NCBI GenBank assembly: GCA_009885105.1
Contig: VFLI01000009.1
Coordinates: 1 to 32,118, forward strand
Length of the DNA: 32,118 nt
DNA from: Spirochaetia bacterium
GTDB lineage: Bacteria > Spirochaetota > Leptospiria > Leptospirales > Leptonemataceae
Direction of reading: 5' to 3'
Below the pieces are notes generated by a model. The model was not told the origin of the DNA. It did not search any database and saw only the letters and a list, made by a program, of their open reading frames with translations. Positions 24,065 through 31,589 of this stretch are shown in pieces. The position numbers and the translations under genes were made by a program. Positions within the stretch are counted from its first letter, which is position 1; each line of letters begins with the position of its first letter.

Positions 24065-24742
24065 CTAAATCGAATACTCCGATTCCAGATACCTCTCCCG
24101 AATTGGGACATAATCTTTATTCAAAGGAAACTCAATTCTGGCAACGGTCTTATTTCCACGATGAAAAACTCTGAAGTTCCCGGGGTCAAATCCAATTTGT
24201 TTTATTAGAAAAACAATCATAGCCAGACCGATTCCGCTGCCTTCCAAATCATCGCCATATTGCAGAAAAAAATCGAGCAATTCCCCGGCCTGCATGGCCT
24301 GACTGAGTTTTTCCCGAACTCTCTGCTCCTCCGCAATTTGCATCATGGCATTGTTTTCGACATAGGTCAGAAGTCGTTTATCATCTAGATTGACCTCCAC
24401 CGTAACAGTCAGATCCAGCTCTTCCAGAGCCTGCCGGTATTCTTCTTTCTTTATATTTTCATAATTATTGCGGAAAGCCTGAATCCCTTTTGAATAGCTT
24501 TCCGGTTCCGAAATATCCAGACCATGCCTTCTGAAGAAGGCCCTTTTCAGGTTGGCTTTTACAGCGTTTCCCACAAGTTCCATTATAACCGTGAAGAGTG
24601 CGATGCCAATTCCGTCGATTGACAACTGTTTCTCAATCTTCCCAAACATCACCTTAAGAATCTGCCGGGCAGAATCATCCACAATCCTTAATGAGAGTCT
24701 TTTGCGTCCGGATTCAGGGTATTCGTATTCCTCAATATGCAT
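24065..24742 (-). CDS. HATPase-fold protein (anti-sigma/serine kinase-like)
   Basis: 225 residues. An N-box (VIMELVGNAVKANLKRAFF, about residues 52-70) and a G-box (DLEGSGIGLAMIVFLIKQIG, about 166-185) mark the GHKL ATPase fold, with YVENNAMM as the likely D-box region. There is no His-phosphotransfer domain, receiver or membrane helix, so it is not a normal sensor kinase. An insert of about 45 residues rich in E, Y and K (around GIQAFRNNYENIKKEEYRQA) lies between the N-box and the next strand. Two STAS genes follow immediately, which suggests a partner-switching role like SpoIIAB/RsbW, but the insert and the Lys in the N-box are unlike those proteins. No PP2C phosphatase gene is nearby. Confidence 0.82.
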   Translation of the reverse strand: MHIEEYEYPESGRKRLSLRIVDDSARQILKVMFGKIEKQLSIDGIGIALFTVIMELVGNAVKANLKRAFFRRHGLDISEPESYSKGIQAFRNNYENIKKEEYRQALEELDLTVTVEVNLDDKRLLTYVENNAMMQIAEEQRVREKLSQAMQAGELLDFFLQYGDDLEGSGIGLAMIVFLIKQIGFDPGNFRVFHRGNKTVARIEFPLNKDYVPIRERYLESEYSI

Positions 24743-24781
24743 AAATGCGAATCTCTTCTTTATGCCGGAGTCCTTTATTGT

Positions 24782-25141
24782 TCAAGTAAAAAAATCGTTA
24801 TCCTGACTTCCAGAAATCAATTTCTCAATGCGTTTTGAATAGAAAGGGAGCAGTTCCTTGATGCAGGCAGCTGATTCCGGATTGTCTGCAGCATCCCGCG
24901 CCGCCGATTCCAGAAGATCCAGCGCCTGAATGGCACGTTTTACCGGATCGGTTAAAATCTGAGTTGAATTTGTTTCCGGATAACGAATTTCGCCTGCCCA
25001 TAGACGGTCGACAGCTTTCTCTATGTCCCTTCTCTCAATGCCGAATATACCGCCAATCTCCTGTTCCAGTTCGCGGGCAAGCTTTATCTTCTGAAAATCG
25101 ACGGGCTCGAATTTTTCATCTCTCAGATCAGACATACGCAT
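24782..25141 (-). CDS. Small helical protein of unknown function
   Basis: 119 residues. The ATG at 25141 directly follows the TGA of the transketolase gene; a second in-frame ATG is at 25135. The protein is charged and helical: KIKLARELEQEIGGIFGIER, then RDIEKAVDRLWAGEIRYPET, VKRAIQALDLLESAARDAAD and a final SKRIEKLISGSQDNDF. It has no signal peptide or membrane helix. It takes the place where the C-terminal half of a split transketolase might be expected, but it has no transketolase motif. Its immediate neighbours suggest a role linked to the HATPase/STAS module. Confidence 0.7.
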   Translation of the reverse strand: MRMSDLRDEKFEPVDFQKIKLARELEQEIGGIFGIERRDIEKAVDRLWAGEIRYPETNSTQILTDPVKRAIQALDLLESAARDAADNPESAACIKELLPFYSKRIEKLISGSQDNDFFT

Positions 25142-25957
25142 TCATAAATTCAATTCGGCCAGAGCTTGTTCCATCTGTTCCGTATTGGGCGGTGAACCGT
25201 GCCATTTCGGATTGTTTTCCATGAAAGAGACTCCTTTGCCGAGCACAGTTTTAAAAAGAATCATCTGCGGCCCGTCGACATAACCGGAAGCCTGCATGAA
25301 TGCCTCGCGAATTTTCGCAGTGTCGTGTCCGTCGCATTCGTGCACTTTCCATCCAAAGGCGGCGAATTTTTTTGCCAGATCGCCGAGATCGCAGACATCT
25401 TTCGTGAAACCGTCAATCTGAATTCCGTTATAGTCCATGAAACCAATAACCGGCGCGCGATAGGCGGCTCCCGCCGTCGCCGCCTCCCAGGTCATGCCTT
25501 CGCCGCATTCGCCGTCGGAGATGCAGCAGTAAACTCTGTAATTCTTCTGCTGTATCTTTGCCCCCAGAGCCAGCCCGACAGCCGTGGAAAGGCCCTGTCC
25601 CAGCGAACCGCTGCTGTTCTCGACGCCTTTCAAATATTTTGTTGACGGATGCCCCTGAAGAGGATTGCCGAATTTTCTAAATTTCATTAAATCCTGAACG
25701 GGAAAATATCCGCTCAGTGCCATGCTGGCATACCGAACTGCGCATACATGACCGTTGGACAGAATCAGTCGGTCGCGGTCCTCCCACAAAGGATCGGCCG
25801 GACGATGGTTCAAAATATCGAAATAGAGCACAGAAAAAATATCAGCCAGCCCCAGCGGTCCGCCCGGATGACCGCACGCTGCCGCATGGACCATTCGAAT
25901 AATAGAGCGGCGAATCTCCGCCGCGTTGGATTTTAATTCTTCATTTGAAACAGTCAT
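25142..25957 (-). CDS. Transketolase N-terminal subunit
   Basis: 271 residues, the thiamine-diphosphate-binding half of a split transketolase, an enzyme of the pentose phosphate pathway. Motifs: [54 protein letters not shown] followed by [44 protein letters not shown], and [12 protein letters not shown]. The ThDP/Mg motif has the S-D-G-E start and Asn in DYNGIQ. AAGGA lies about 7 nt before the ATG inside the stop region of the preceding gene. The C-terminal (pyrimidine/C-domain) subunit, usually the next gene in such splits, is not downstream. Confidence 0.93.
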   Translation of the reverse strand: MTVSNEELKSNAAEIRRSIIRMVHAAACGHPGGPLGLADIFSVLYFDILNHRPADPLWEDRDRLILSNGHVCAVRYASMALSGYFPVQDLMKFRKFGNPLQGHPSTKYLKGVENSSGSLGQGLSTAVGLALGAKIQQKNYRVYCCISDGECGEGMTWEAATAGAAYRAPVIGFMDYNGIQIDGFTKDVCDLGDLAKKFAAFGWKVHECDGHDTAKIREAFMQASGYVDGPQMILFKTVLGKGVSFMENNPKWHGSPPNTEQMEQALAELNL

Positions 25958-25967
25958 CTAAGAATCC

Positions 25968-26363
25968 TTATACTGGATGGGATGAAAAAACAATCAATCC
26001 TGAAACGTATGTCAGCAAATATGAAGGCAGAAAAAATCTGTGAATCAGAATATGGGCCGCTCTGTGTCGTTTGATGCCTGTCCATCCCTGGGCGAACATA
26101 AGAAACAGCACGAACAGCGCAAAAATTCGATGAACCAGAATGACCCAGGCGGGAGCAGATGGAAAAAAACCTGCCCTGGACATATCACTGCCAAATACCA
26201 GATGCACGCTGACTAAAAGAATGGCCGCGGATATTAGATTGAAAAGAATGCCAGCGGTCATAAGAATACGGTGCATTCGATTGTTCTGTTTTCGATAGAA
26301 ATATCCGGCCAAAAACAACGCGACTGAGATCGTCATACCCCCGTTTACCAGAAAATAGCTCAT
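25968..26363 (-). CDS. Four-helix membrane protein (DUF420-like)
   Basis: 131 residues with four predicted membrane helices (about 5-22, 32-53, 74-93, 105-127). His residues on or near helix ends (NRMHRIL, VSVHLVF, VHRIFAL, ILIHRFFLP) recall the DUF420/YozB family of small heme- or cytochrome-oxidase-associated membrane proteins, but the match is weak. AAGGA lies about 8 nt before the ATG. It is first in the run with the transketolase half and the partner-switching genes, and it is divergent from the metallopeptidase gene with a 100-nt spacer. Confidence 0.72.
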   Translation of the reverse strand: MSYFLVNGGMTISVALFLAGYFYRKQNNRMHRILMTAGILFNLISAAILLVSVHLVFGSDMSRAGFFPSAPAWVILVHRIFALFVLFLMFAQGWTGIKRHRAAHILIHRFFLPSYLLTYVSGLIVFSSHPV

Positions 26364-26463
26364 TCTTCAATCCTTGAATTATCCAAAAAAAATGTTCTGC
26401 TTCCCCCTGGAAGTTGTTTTTATAGTGTATTTCCTTCCCGCGAAGAAAATTATCGTTCATCTT

Positions 26464-27498
26464 ATGAGAACCAGAATGCTGTCATTGTTCCTTTTATTCG
26501 TAATTTGCTGCGCAGGCGGCGGTTCTGCGCGAACGAATGAAGCGCAGGATTATTCCAGAAAATTTGCGGCATTGATGCGCTCAACAAAGGCTGCGGACGC
26601 ATCTGCCTGGGACAGAAGCTATCTGGATAAAAGCATCCGGGACCGGATAAGACCGGCGACTCCGGAAATTCTGGAATACATTGAAGGCGTAAACAGACTG
26701 GATGGTTTTGCCGTTTCCACTTCACCGATGGAAATCAATGCGGAAACGAAACGCAAAATCGCCGGGGAACTTGAAAAACTCCCCCCGAAAGTTCTGGAGT
26801 TGATCAAGAAGAGAGTCATTGGAATTTTTACCGTTCAGAACCTGGGAGGTTCGGCGCTGACGGGCTGCGCCTACGGGAAGAACGGCTCAGAATTCGGATT
26901 CATAATTCTTGATATGAATATGCTGAACAAGCCGGCCAATGAATGGATCACACTTAAAGAGAACACTGTTTTCGCTCCGGAGACAGGCTGGAAACTTGAT
27001 ATCAAAATAGAGAACGATGAAACAAACACAAAAGAATCGGCCGTTGTTTATATCTTTCTGCATGAACTCGGCCATATCGTCCACGATGTTTATAAAGTGC
27101 TTCCCCCGCTGGCTCAGGAATCAAAAGACTTCTCGGATTTCGAATTTTCAGGAGACGTCTGGTTGAATGAGCTGCAGCCCCGCCGTGAGATATCATTTGT
27201 TTATCAGGAGATTCTTGCTTTTTACGGGAGGAATCCTCCCTTCTCTGTGCAGATCGCTCCGGAGATCTACCGTTCACTGGAAAAAACACCGTGGGCCACG
27301 CTCTATGGAGCTACAAATGCGAATGATGATTTTGCTGAATTTTTTGTTTCTTACGTGCACGGCGAACTTCAGAATAAACCATACCGGATAACAGTAAAAC
27401 GCAATGAAGCAATCGCATATACGGGAATCAACGGATTAAAAAGAAACAATGCAGGCGAAAGGTACAGAATAATCGCCGGGATTTTTGACAGGCTCTAG
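26464..27498 (+). CDS. Secreted HExxH metallopeptidase candidate
   Basis: 344 residues from the ATG at 26464; the frame is open back to 26374 but only from here does the protein begin with a signal-like MRTRMLSLFLLFVICCAGGG. The zinc motif is IFLHELGHIVHDVY (about residue 200), and a downstream DDFAEFFVSYVHGEL offers a third Glu ligand at a distance fitting gluzincins such as the M34/Pro-Pro endopeptidase group. The N-terminal part, including LEKLPPKVLELIKKRVIGIF, is also compatible with that group. Adjacent cysteines at the signal end are not a clean lipobox. No ribosome-binding site is clear. The substrate is unknown. Confidence 0.72.
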   Translation: MRTRMLSLFLLFVICCAGGGSARTNEAQDYSRKFAALMRSTKAADASAWDRSYLDKSIRDRIRPATPEILEYIEGVNRLDGFAVSTSPMEINAETKRKIAGELEKLPPKVLELIKKRVIGIFTVQNLGGSALTGCAYGKNGSEFGFIILDMNMLNKPANEWITLKENTVFAPETGWKLDIKIENDETNTKESAVVYIFLHELGHIVHDVYKVLPPLAQESKDFSDFEFSGDVWLNELQPRREISFVYQEILAFYGRNPPFSVQIAPEIYRSLEKTPWATLYGATNANDDFAEFFVSYVHGELQNKPYRITVKRNEAIAYTGINGLKRNNAGERYRIIAGIFDRL

Positions 27499-27516
27499 CT
27501 TTGCCGGTTTGATTCC

Positions 27517-28344
27517 TCAATCGGTCTGATTCTGTTGATACAGTATTTTTAATCCTCGCAGCGTCAGGAGCGGATCAACAATGTCGAACAGTTCCGGCGA
27601 TTCTTTATGAATCAATGAAGACAGGCCTCCGGTCGCGATGGTTTGAAAGGCAGCGCCCGGCTGAGAATTCTTCATTTCCTTTATTATCTCGCGCAGAAGC
27701 CCCACCCAGCCGTAAAAAAAACCTGACTGCAGAGCATGCACGGTAGAATCCCCCAGCACTCCGCCCGGCGGTTTTGAGAATTCAATCGGCGGGAGCTGCG
27801 CGGTGTTCCGGGTCAGAGCTTCCATGGAAAGCTTGAGTCCCGGCGCAATACTTCCTCCTCGGTACACACCGTCGACCATCAGGCAGAACGTTGTGGCCGT
27901 TCCCATGTCAATAATGATGGAATTTCCCGGATACAGGATGCTTACAGCTGCCGCATTCACAAGTCTGTCGGCGCCGATTTCAAAAGGCCGAGGATAACTG
28001 ATGCGAAAAGGCAGTTTCATCTCAAAATGAACGCGCGTTGCGTCGCTCTGGAAATAATCGTGCGCCATCCTTTCAACGATGGGATTGAACGAGGGCACCA
28101 CTGAGGAGAATATGAAGCCGGAAATACTCTTCGCGTCGATGCCTGCCGACTGAAGAAAGCCAATTAAATAAATTCCGAGCTCGTCGGATGTTCTTTCTCT
28201 GACTGTCACGGTCCGCCAGTGCCGGATAATATCATAACCTTCCCCGGTTTCGAACAGACCGAAAACAGTATTCGTGTTTCCAATATCGACCCCCAGAATC
28301 CTCTTTTCCGTAGACGCCGGGCCGGCATTATCCAGGCTTATCAA
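27517..28344 (-). CDS. coaX: Type III pantothenate kinase
   Basis: 275 residues. It phosphorylates pantothenate, the first step of coenzyme A synthesis. ASKHA-fold motifs: GVDIGNTNTVFGLFE, PFEIGADRLVNAAA, IIIDMGTATTFCLM, GGSIAPGLKLSMEAL and ATGGLSSLI. The start is a TTG at 28344 that overlaps the birA stop by 4 nt (TTGA); GGAG lies about 8 nt upstream, and no other start occurs before the first motif. The N-terminal 13-residue lead before the first strand is longer than usual. It is last in the RNase D - degQ - birA - coaX run. Confidence 0.95.
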   Translation of the reverse strand: MISLDNAGPASTEKRILGVDIGNTNTVFGLFETGEGYDIIRHWRTVTVRERTSDELGIYLIGFLQSAGIDAKSISGFIFSSVVPSFNPIVERMAHDYFQSDATRVHFEMKLPFRISYPRPFEIGADRLVNAAAVSILYPGNSIIIDMGTATTFCLMVDGVYRGGSIAPGLKLSMEALTRNTAQLPPIEFSKPPGGVLGDSTVHALQSGFFYGWVGLLREIIKEMKNSQPGAAFQTIATGGLSSLIHKESPELFDIVDPLLTLRGLKILYQQNQTD

Positions 28345-29102
28345 AAGGTATACTCCGCATAATCATAGACAATCATTTCGTTTTCACTATCCATAATAAT
28401 CAATCCACCGTCATCGGCCAGACCTTTCACGGTAAATAATCTGTCTTCTCGTTTGATTGATCTGCCTGTGAGGAAGAAAACCTTTCGCAGTTCCTGCACA
28501 AAAGCCGGAGGGGAGTTTTCCGTAATATATGGAAGTCTTGCATTCAGTTCTCGCAACAGCAGCGGCGCAAAATCGAGCGGCGAAATATAGGAACCGGGAA
28601 GCAGACATACCGGCGGCACAACGCCCGGCTCTTGTGGATAAACCGGGACATCGCTCCAGTTCAGACCGATGCCGATAACGGTATTAATAGTCTGGGATTG
28701 TAAGCTTGATTCGACAAGTATGCCGCCCAGTTTTCCCGGCCCTTTTTCTGAAATAATATAGAGATCGTTCGGCCATTTAATCTGCATATCCAACGTGCGG
28801 CCCGGCGAAAACAGTTCGACGGCTTTGCGGCAGGCGGCCAATGTAGAAATCCCGGCGCATAAAGGCAGAAGACTCAGACGGTCCCGGGGAAAACTCGACA
28901 ATGGGAATCTCAGCAATCCCGAAAAAATAAAACTTCTGTCCTTTATGCTGTGCCAGGCTCGTCCATTTCTTCCACGGCCATTAATCTGCTGCCTTGCCAG
29001 AATCACCGAGCCGGACGGATATTTGTCATTGAGTATTGCCTGATTGGTGGAATCGGTTTCATCCAGAACGGTCCAGGAGCCGGGATTTTCATCCAGATGC
29101 AT
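28341..29102 (-). CDS. birA: Biotin-[acetyl-CoA-carboxylase] ligase
   Basis: 253 residues, a monofunctional BirA without the N-terminal repressor helix-turn-helix. It activates biotin with ATP and attaches it to biotin carboxyl carrier protein. Motifs: LDETDSTNQAIL, ARQQINGRGRNGRAW (biotin/AMP loop), QIKWPNDLYI, GKLGGILVES and GIGLNW. The C-terminal small SH3-like domain (RSIKREDRLFTVKGLADDGG) is present. AAGGGGA lies about 8 nt before the ATG, 13 nt after the degQ stop. The lack of a DNA-binding domain means it should not regulate biotin genes by the E. coli route. Confidence 0.96.
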   Translation of the reverse strand: MHLDENPGSWTVLDETDSTNQAILNDKYPSGSVILARQQINGRGRNGRAWHSIKDRSFIFSGLLRFPLSSFPRDRLSLLPLCAGISTLAACRKAVELFSPGRTLDMQIKWPNDLYIISEKGPGKLGGILVESSLQSQTINTVIGIGLNWSDVPVYPQEPGVVPPVCLLPGSYISPLDFAPLLLRELNARLPYITENSPPAFVQELRKVFFLTGRSIKREDRLFTVKGLADDGGLIIMDSENEMIVYDYAEYTF

Positions 29103-29115
29103 TCAGCGATCCCCT

Positions 29116-30237
29116 TCAATTCCCCGCGACGTCTTCACCGACGGTGACCTGAATCGTCGTTTCTCTGCCTTCGCGTATTAACCGAAGCGCCAGCTTGCCG
29201 CCGATCCCGGCCTGCTGGACCTCCTTCACCAGATCATCCGGCGCTTTTAGTTCCTTTCCGTTTGCGCTCAGGATGAAATCATTTTCCTGAAGTCCCGCAT
29301 CTGCCGCTGCCGATCCCGGCACGACAAAAAGAACTACAAGGCCCTGTTTTTTCTCCAACTTTAAATACTCACGGAATGAATCCGTGGGAGAACCGACTTG
29401 AACCCCCAGAGCCGGACGGCCGATGACCCGCTTCTCGAGTTTGAGCTGTTTGATCACATTCTGCGCTTCATTGATAGGGATAGCAAAGCCGATTCCCACG
29501 CTGCCGCCGCCCTGTCCGCCGGGAGAAATGATTGATTGATTGATGCCCACAACTTCGCCAAACAGATTGAGGAGCGGACCACCGGAATTTCCAGGATTGA
29601 TAGATGCATCCGTCTGTATCCGCGAATAACGGCTGTTGTCGATGTGCCTCTGCTTGGCGGATATGATGCCCACTGTAAACGTACTCTCCAGACCAAAAGG
29701 CGATCCAAGCGCGAAAGCAAGCTGACCCGGCTCTACTTTATCGGAATCTCCCATAACGGCTGGAACAAATCTCTCGGAAGGCGGAACTTTGATCAGAGCA
29801 ACGTCGCTGCCTTCATCTCGACCGATCAGCGTGGCGCGTGCGCGTGTCTGGTCCTGGAAAATAACTTCGATTTTTTGAGCTCCCGCAACAACATGACTGT
29901 TGGTGACGATGTAGCCTTCCTGATCGATCAGGAAACCGGACCCGGCGCCTTCCACCTGCTGGTACATCTGAGGAAAAAAACCGCCGCGTACTACGGCATT
30001 TGTGCGGATGAAGACGACGGAAGGGGCTATTTTTTTAAATACATTGATATAACTCTGCTGGAGAGCGATTGCAGGACGCTGGTCCGATTCTGAAAGCGGA
30101 CCGGCCTGGCCGTCATCCGTCAGCATCTGACGCTTGAATCCGCTGTAAATCAGCGGGCTGAAAAATGTCCCGATAAGCAGAGCGGCCAGTGTAATATTTA
30201 TGAGAGCCAGTCGTTTTATTTTAATCTTTCGAAACAT
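29116..30237 (-). CDS. HtrA/DegQ-type serine protease with one PDZ domain
   Basis: 373 residues. The N-terminus has a basic start and one membrane helix (about residues 9-32), so the protease is probably anchored with its body in the periplasm (DegS-like layout) unless that helix is cleaved. The chymotrypsin-type triad is clear: His in YIVTNSHVVAGA, Asp in DEGSDVALIKV, Ser in SINPGNSGGPLLN. A single PDZ domain follows (about 275-370) with GSAAADAGLQENDFILSANG. A disordered linker lies before the catalytic domain. GAGGAAA precedes the ATG by about 5 nt. With one PDZ and an anchor it could act in envelope-stress signalling or in quality control; the sequence does not decide. Confidence 0.95.
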   Translation of the reverse strand: MFRKIKIKRLALINITLAALLIGTFFSPLIYSGFKRQMLTDDGQAGPLSESDQRPAIALQQSYINVFKKIAPSVVFIRTNAVVRGGFFPQMYQQVEGAGSGFLIDQEGYIVTNSHVVAGAQKIEVIFQDQTRARATLIGRDEGSDVALIKVPPSERFVPAVMGDSDKVEPGQLAFALGSPFGLESTFTVGIISAKQRHIDNSRYSRIQTDASINPGNSGGPLLNLFGEVVGINQSIISPGGQGGGSVGIGFAIPINEAQNVIKQLKLEKRVIGRPALGVQVGSPTDSFREYLKLEKKQGLVVLFVVPGSAAADAGLQENDFILSANGKELKAPDDLVKEVQQAGIGGKLALRLIREGRETTIQVTVGEDVAGN

Positions 30238-30303
30238 ACAAATTTCCTCACGGCAATTAGTTTATGGATATTCGACGAATCAAGCAAATTCTATGGGTCT
30301 GAT

Positions 30304-31497
30304 TCAGATCGCAGATTTCAACGAAGCTCCCATTTTCAATCGGCGATGTTCCGGTAAAACCGTCAGATTGTCAGGAATCACTGCCTTCTTTCCCTGCACC
30401 AAATCCAGGAGACATTGTCCGTATTGCCGGATTTTCCAATCTGTCATCAAGTCCATCTCGCGAAGATTGTCCAGAGTTGTAGGTTTTTTCTCAGCGATTT
30501 CCAGAAGGACCCTGTTGCTGAGAATTAGTGCATGATCCATGCCGCGGAATTCCCCCGTCTTCTGTCTCCATTTTTTCAGTTCTTTGAATAATGCCAGGGA
30601 TTCTGGATCCATCTGCTCTATCGCAGGAAGCATCGCATCTTTGATTTCACCGCCCTCTGCCAGCGCAAGCTGGATTCGATCCCTGTCCGCTTTCAGGAAT
30701 AAAGGATTTATATCCCTCATGGCATCCAGCTGCTGTCCTTTTTCCTTCGCAATTCGCAGCAGCGCTTCATTCGGAGCAAGACGGAATGAAGCGATATTTT
30801 CTTTTCTGGCGCGATGATCGCGCAGTTCATAGAGCCGCTTCAATCGGGCTCTTTCTTCCGGACGAAGCTGCAGAGCTCCCGGTATCTTAATCCATCCCTC
30901 CGGATCGAACTGTTTTTCCGTCCGAATGCTGCGCGTAGCGATGCTCTCAAACTCGGCCTGCGCTTCTTCCAGAAGCCCGAATTCGCGAAGTTCCTTTTCA
31001 AAAATTTCCACCAGTTTTTCCAGATACGCCGTGTCCAGATGGGCGTAATCGAGCTGAGCGCGCGACAGCGGACGTTTCTTCCAGTTTGATTTTTGCTCTT
31101 TTTTTTCCAGGTTTATACCCAGCAGTTTGACCGCTGCCGCCAGGGAGTAAGACTCATATCCGAGTATTCTGCAGGCCAGCATCGTATCAAAAACATTTGA
31201 GAACTGCCAGTTGTATGCGCTCCTCAGCTCAATGATATCTGAGGCCGCAGAATGAAATATTTTCAATATATCTTTTCTTGCAAACAGCTCTCCGAGGGAT
31301 TCGAGATGCAGTCCGCACAGAGCGTCGATGATATAATGGTAGGGATCGGCACTGATCTGAATCAGGCACAGTTCCTGAAAATACGTATAAAAGCCGGAGA
31401 ACTCGGTGTCCACGGCAATTCTGGGCATGCTGGACAGCTGCGAAACGGCCAGATCCAGCTGATGCTGTTTCACAATATAAACGTAGGGAAAAACCAT
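30304..31497 (-). CDS. rnd: Ribonuclease D-like 3'-5' exonuclease
   Basis: 397 residues from the ATG at 31497; the open frame continues upstream to 31632 but that part overlaps the promoter region and 5' end of the opposite gene and lacks similarity. DEDDy exonuclease residues: Asp and Glu in RIAVDTEFSGFY, Asp in IFHSAASDIIEL, Tyr and Asp in RAQLDYAHLDTAYLEKL. Two HRDC-type helical domains follow (about 210-290 and 310-380; for example LKRLYELRDHRARKENIASF and LRIAKEKGQQLDAM). RNase D trims 3' ends of tRNA precursors and other stable RNAs. The C-terminal ~20 residues are polar. No clear ribosome-binding site was found. Confidence 0.93.
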   Translation of the reverse strand: MVFPYVYIVKQHQLDLAVSQLSSMPRIAVDTEFSGFYTYFQELCLIQISADPYHYIIDALCGLHLESLGELFARKDILKIFHSAASDIIELRSAYNWQFSNVFDTMLACRILGYESYSLAAAVKLLGINLEKKEQKSNWKKRPLSRAQLDYAHLDTAYLEKLVEIFEKELREFGLLEEAQAEFESIATRSIRTEKQFDPEGWIKIPGALQLRPEERARLKRLYELRDHRARKENIASFRLAPNEALLRIAKEKGQQLDAMRDINPLFLKADRDRIQLALAEGGEIKDAMLPAIEQMDPESLALFKELKKWRQKTGEFRGMDHALILSNRVLLEIAEKKPTTLDNLREMDLMTDWKIRQYGQCLLDLVQGKKAVIPDNLTVLPEHRRLKMGASLKSAI

Positions 31498-31555
31498 TTG
31501 CAGGGTCCATTGTCTGCACGGTGCGTCCGTGTGCGATCCAATTTTTGTATGCTTG

Positions 31556-31576
31556 ACCCCTGACGGGGGTGTTTTT
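31556..31576 (+). terminator. Short GC hairpin with T-run in the leader of the signal-peptidase-like gene
   Basis: ACCCC (31556-31560) and GGGGT (31566-31570) form a 5-bp stem with loop TGACG, followed by GTTTTT. No plus-strand gene precedes it; it ends 14 nt before the ATG at 31590. It could be a weak attenuator in the leader or chance. Confidence 0.35.
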
Positions 31577-31589
31577 AGGGTTTTCCTGA

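Noticed and set aside
24782..25141. Possible remnant of the transketolase C-terminal half
   Set aside because: No transketolase C-domain motif is visible; the sequence is charged and helical throughout with an intact start and stop.
26464..26520. Lipoprotein signal for the metallopeptidase
   Set aside because: The residue before the candidate Cys is Ile or Cys, which does not fit a lipobox well; an ordinary signal peptide is as likely.
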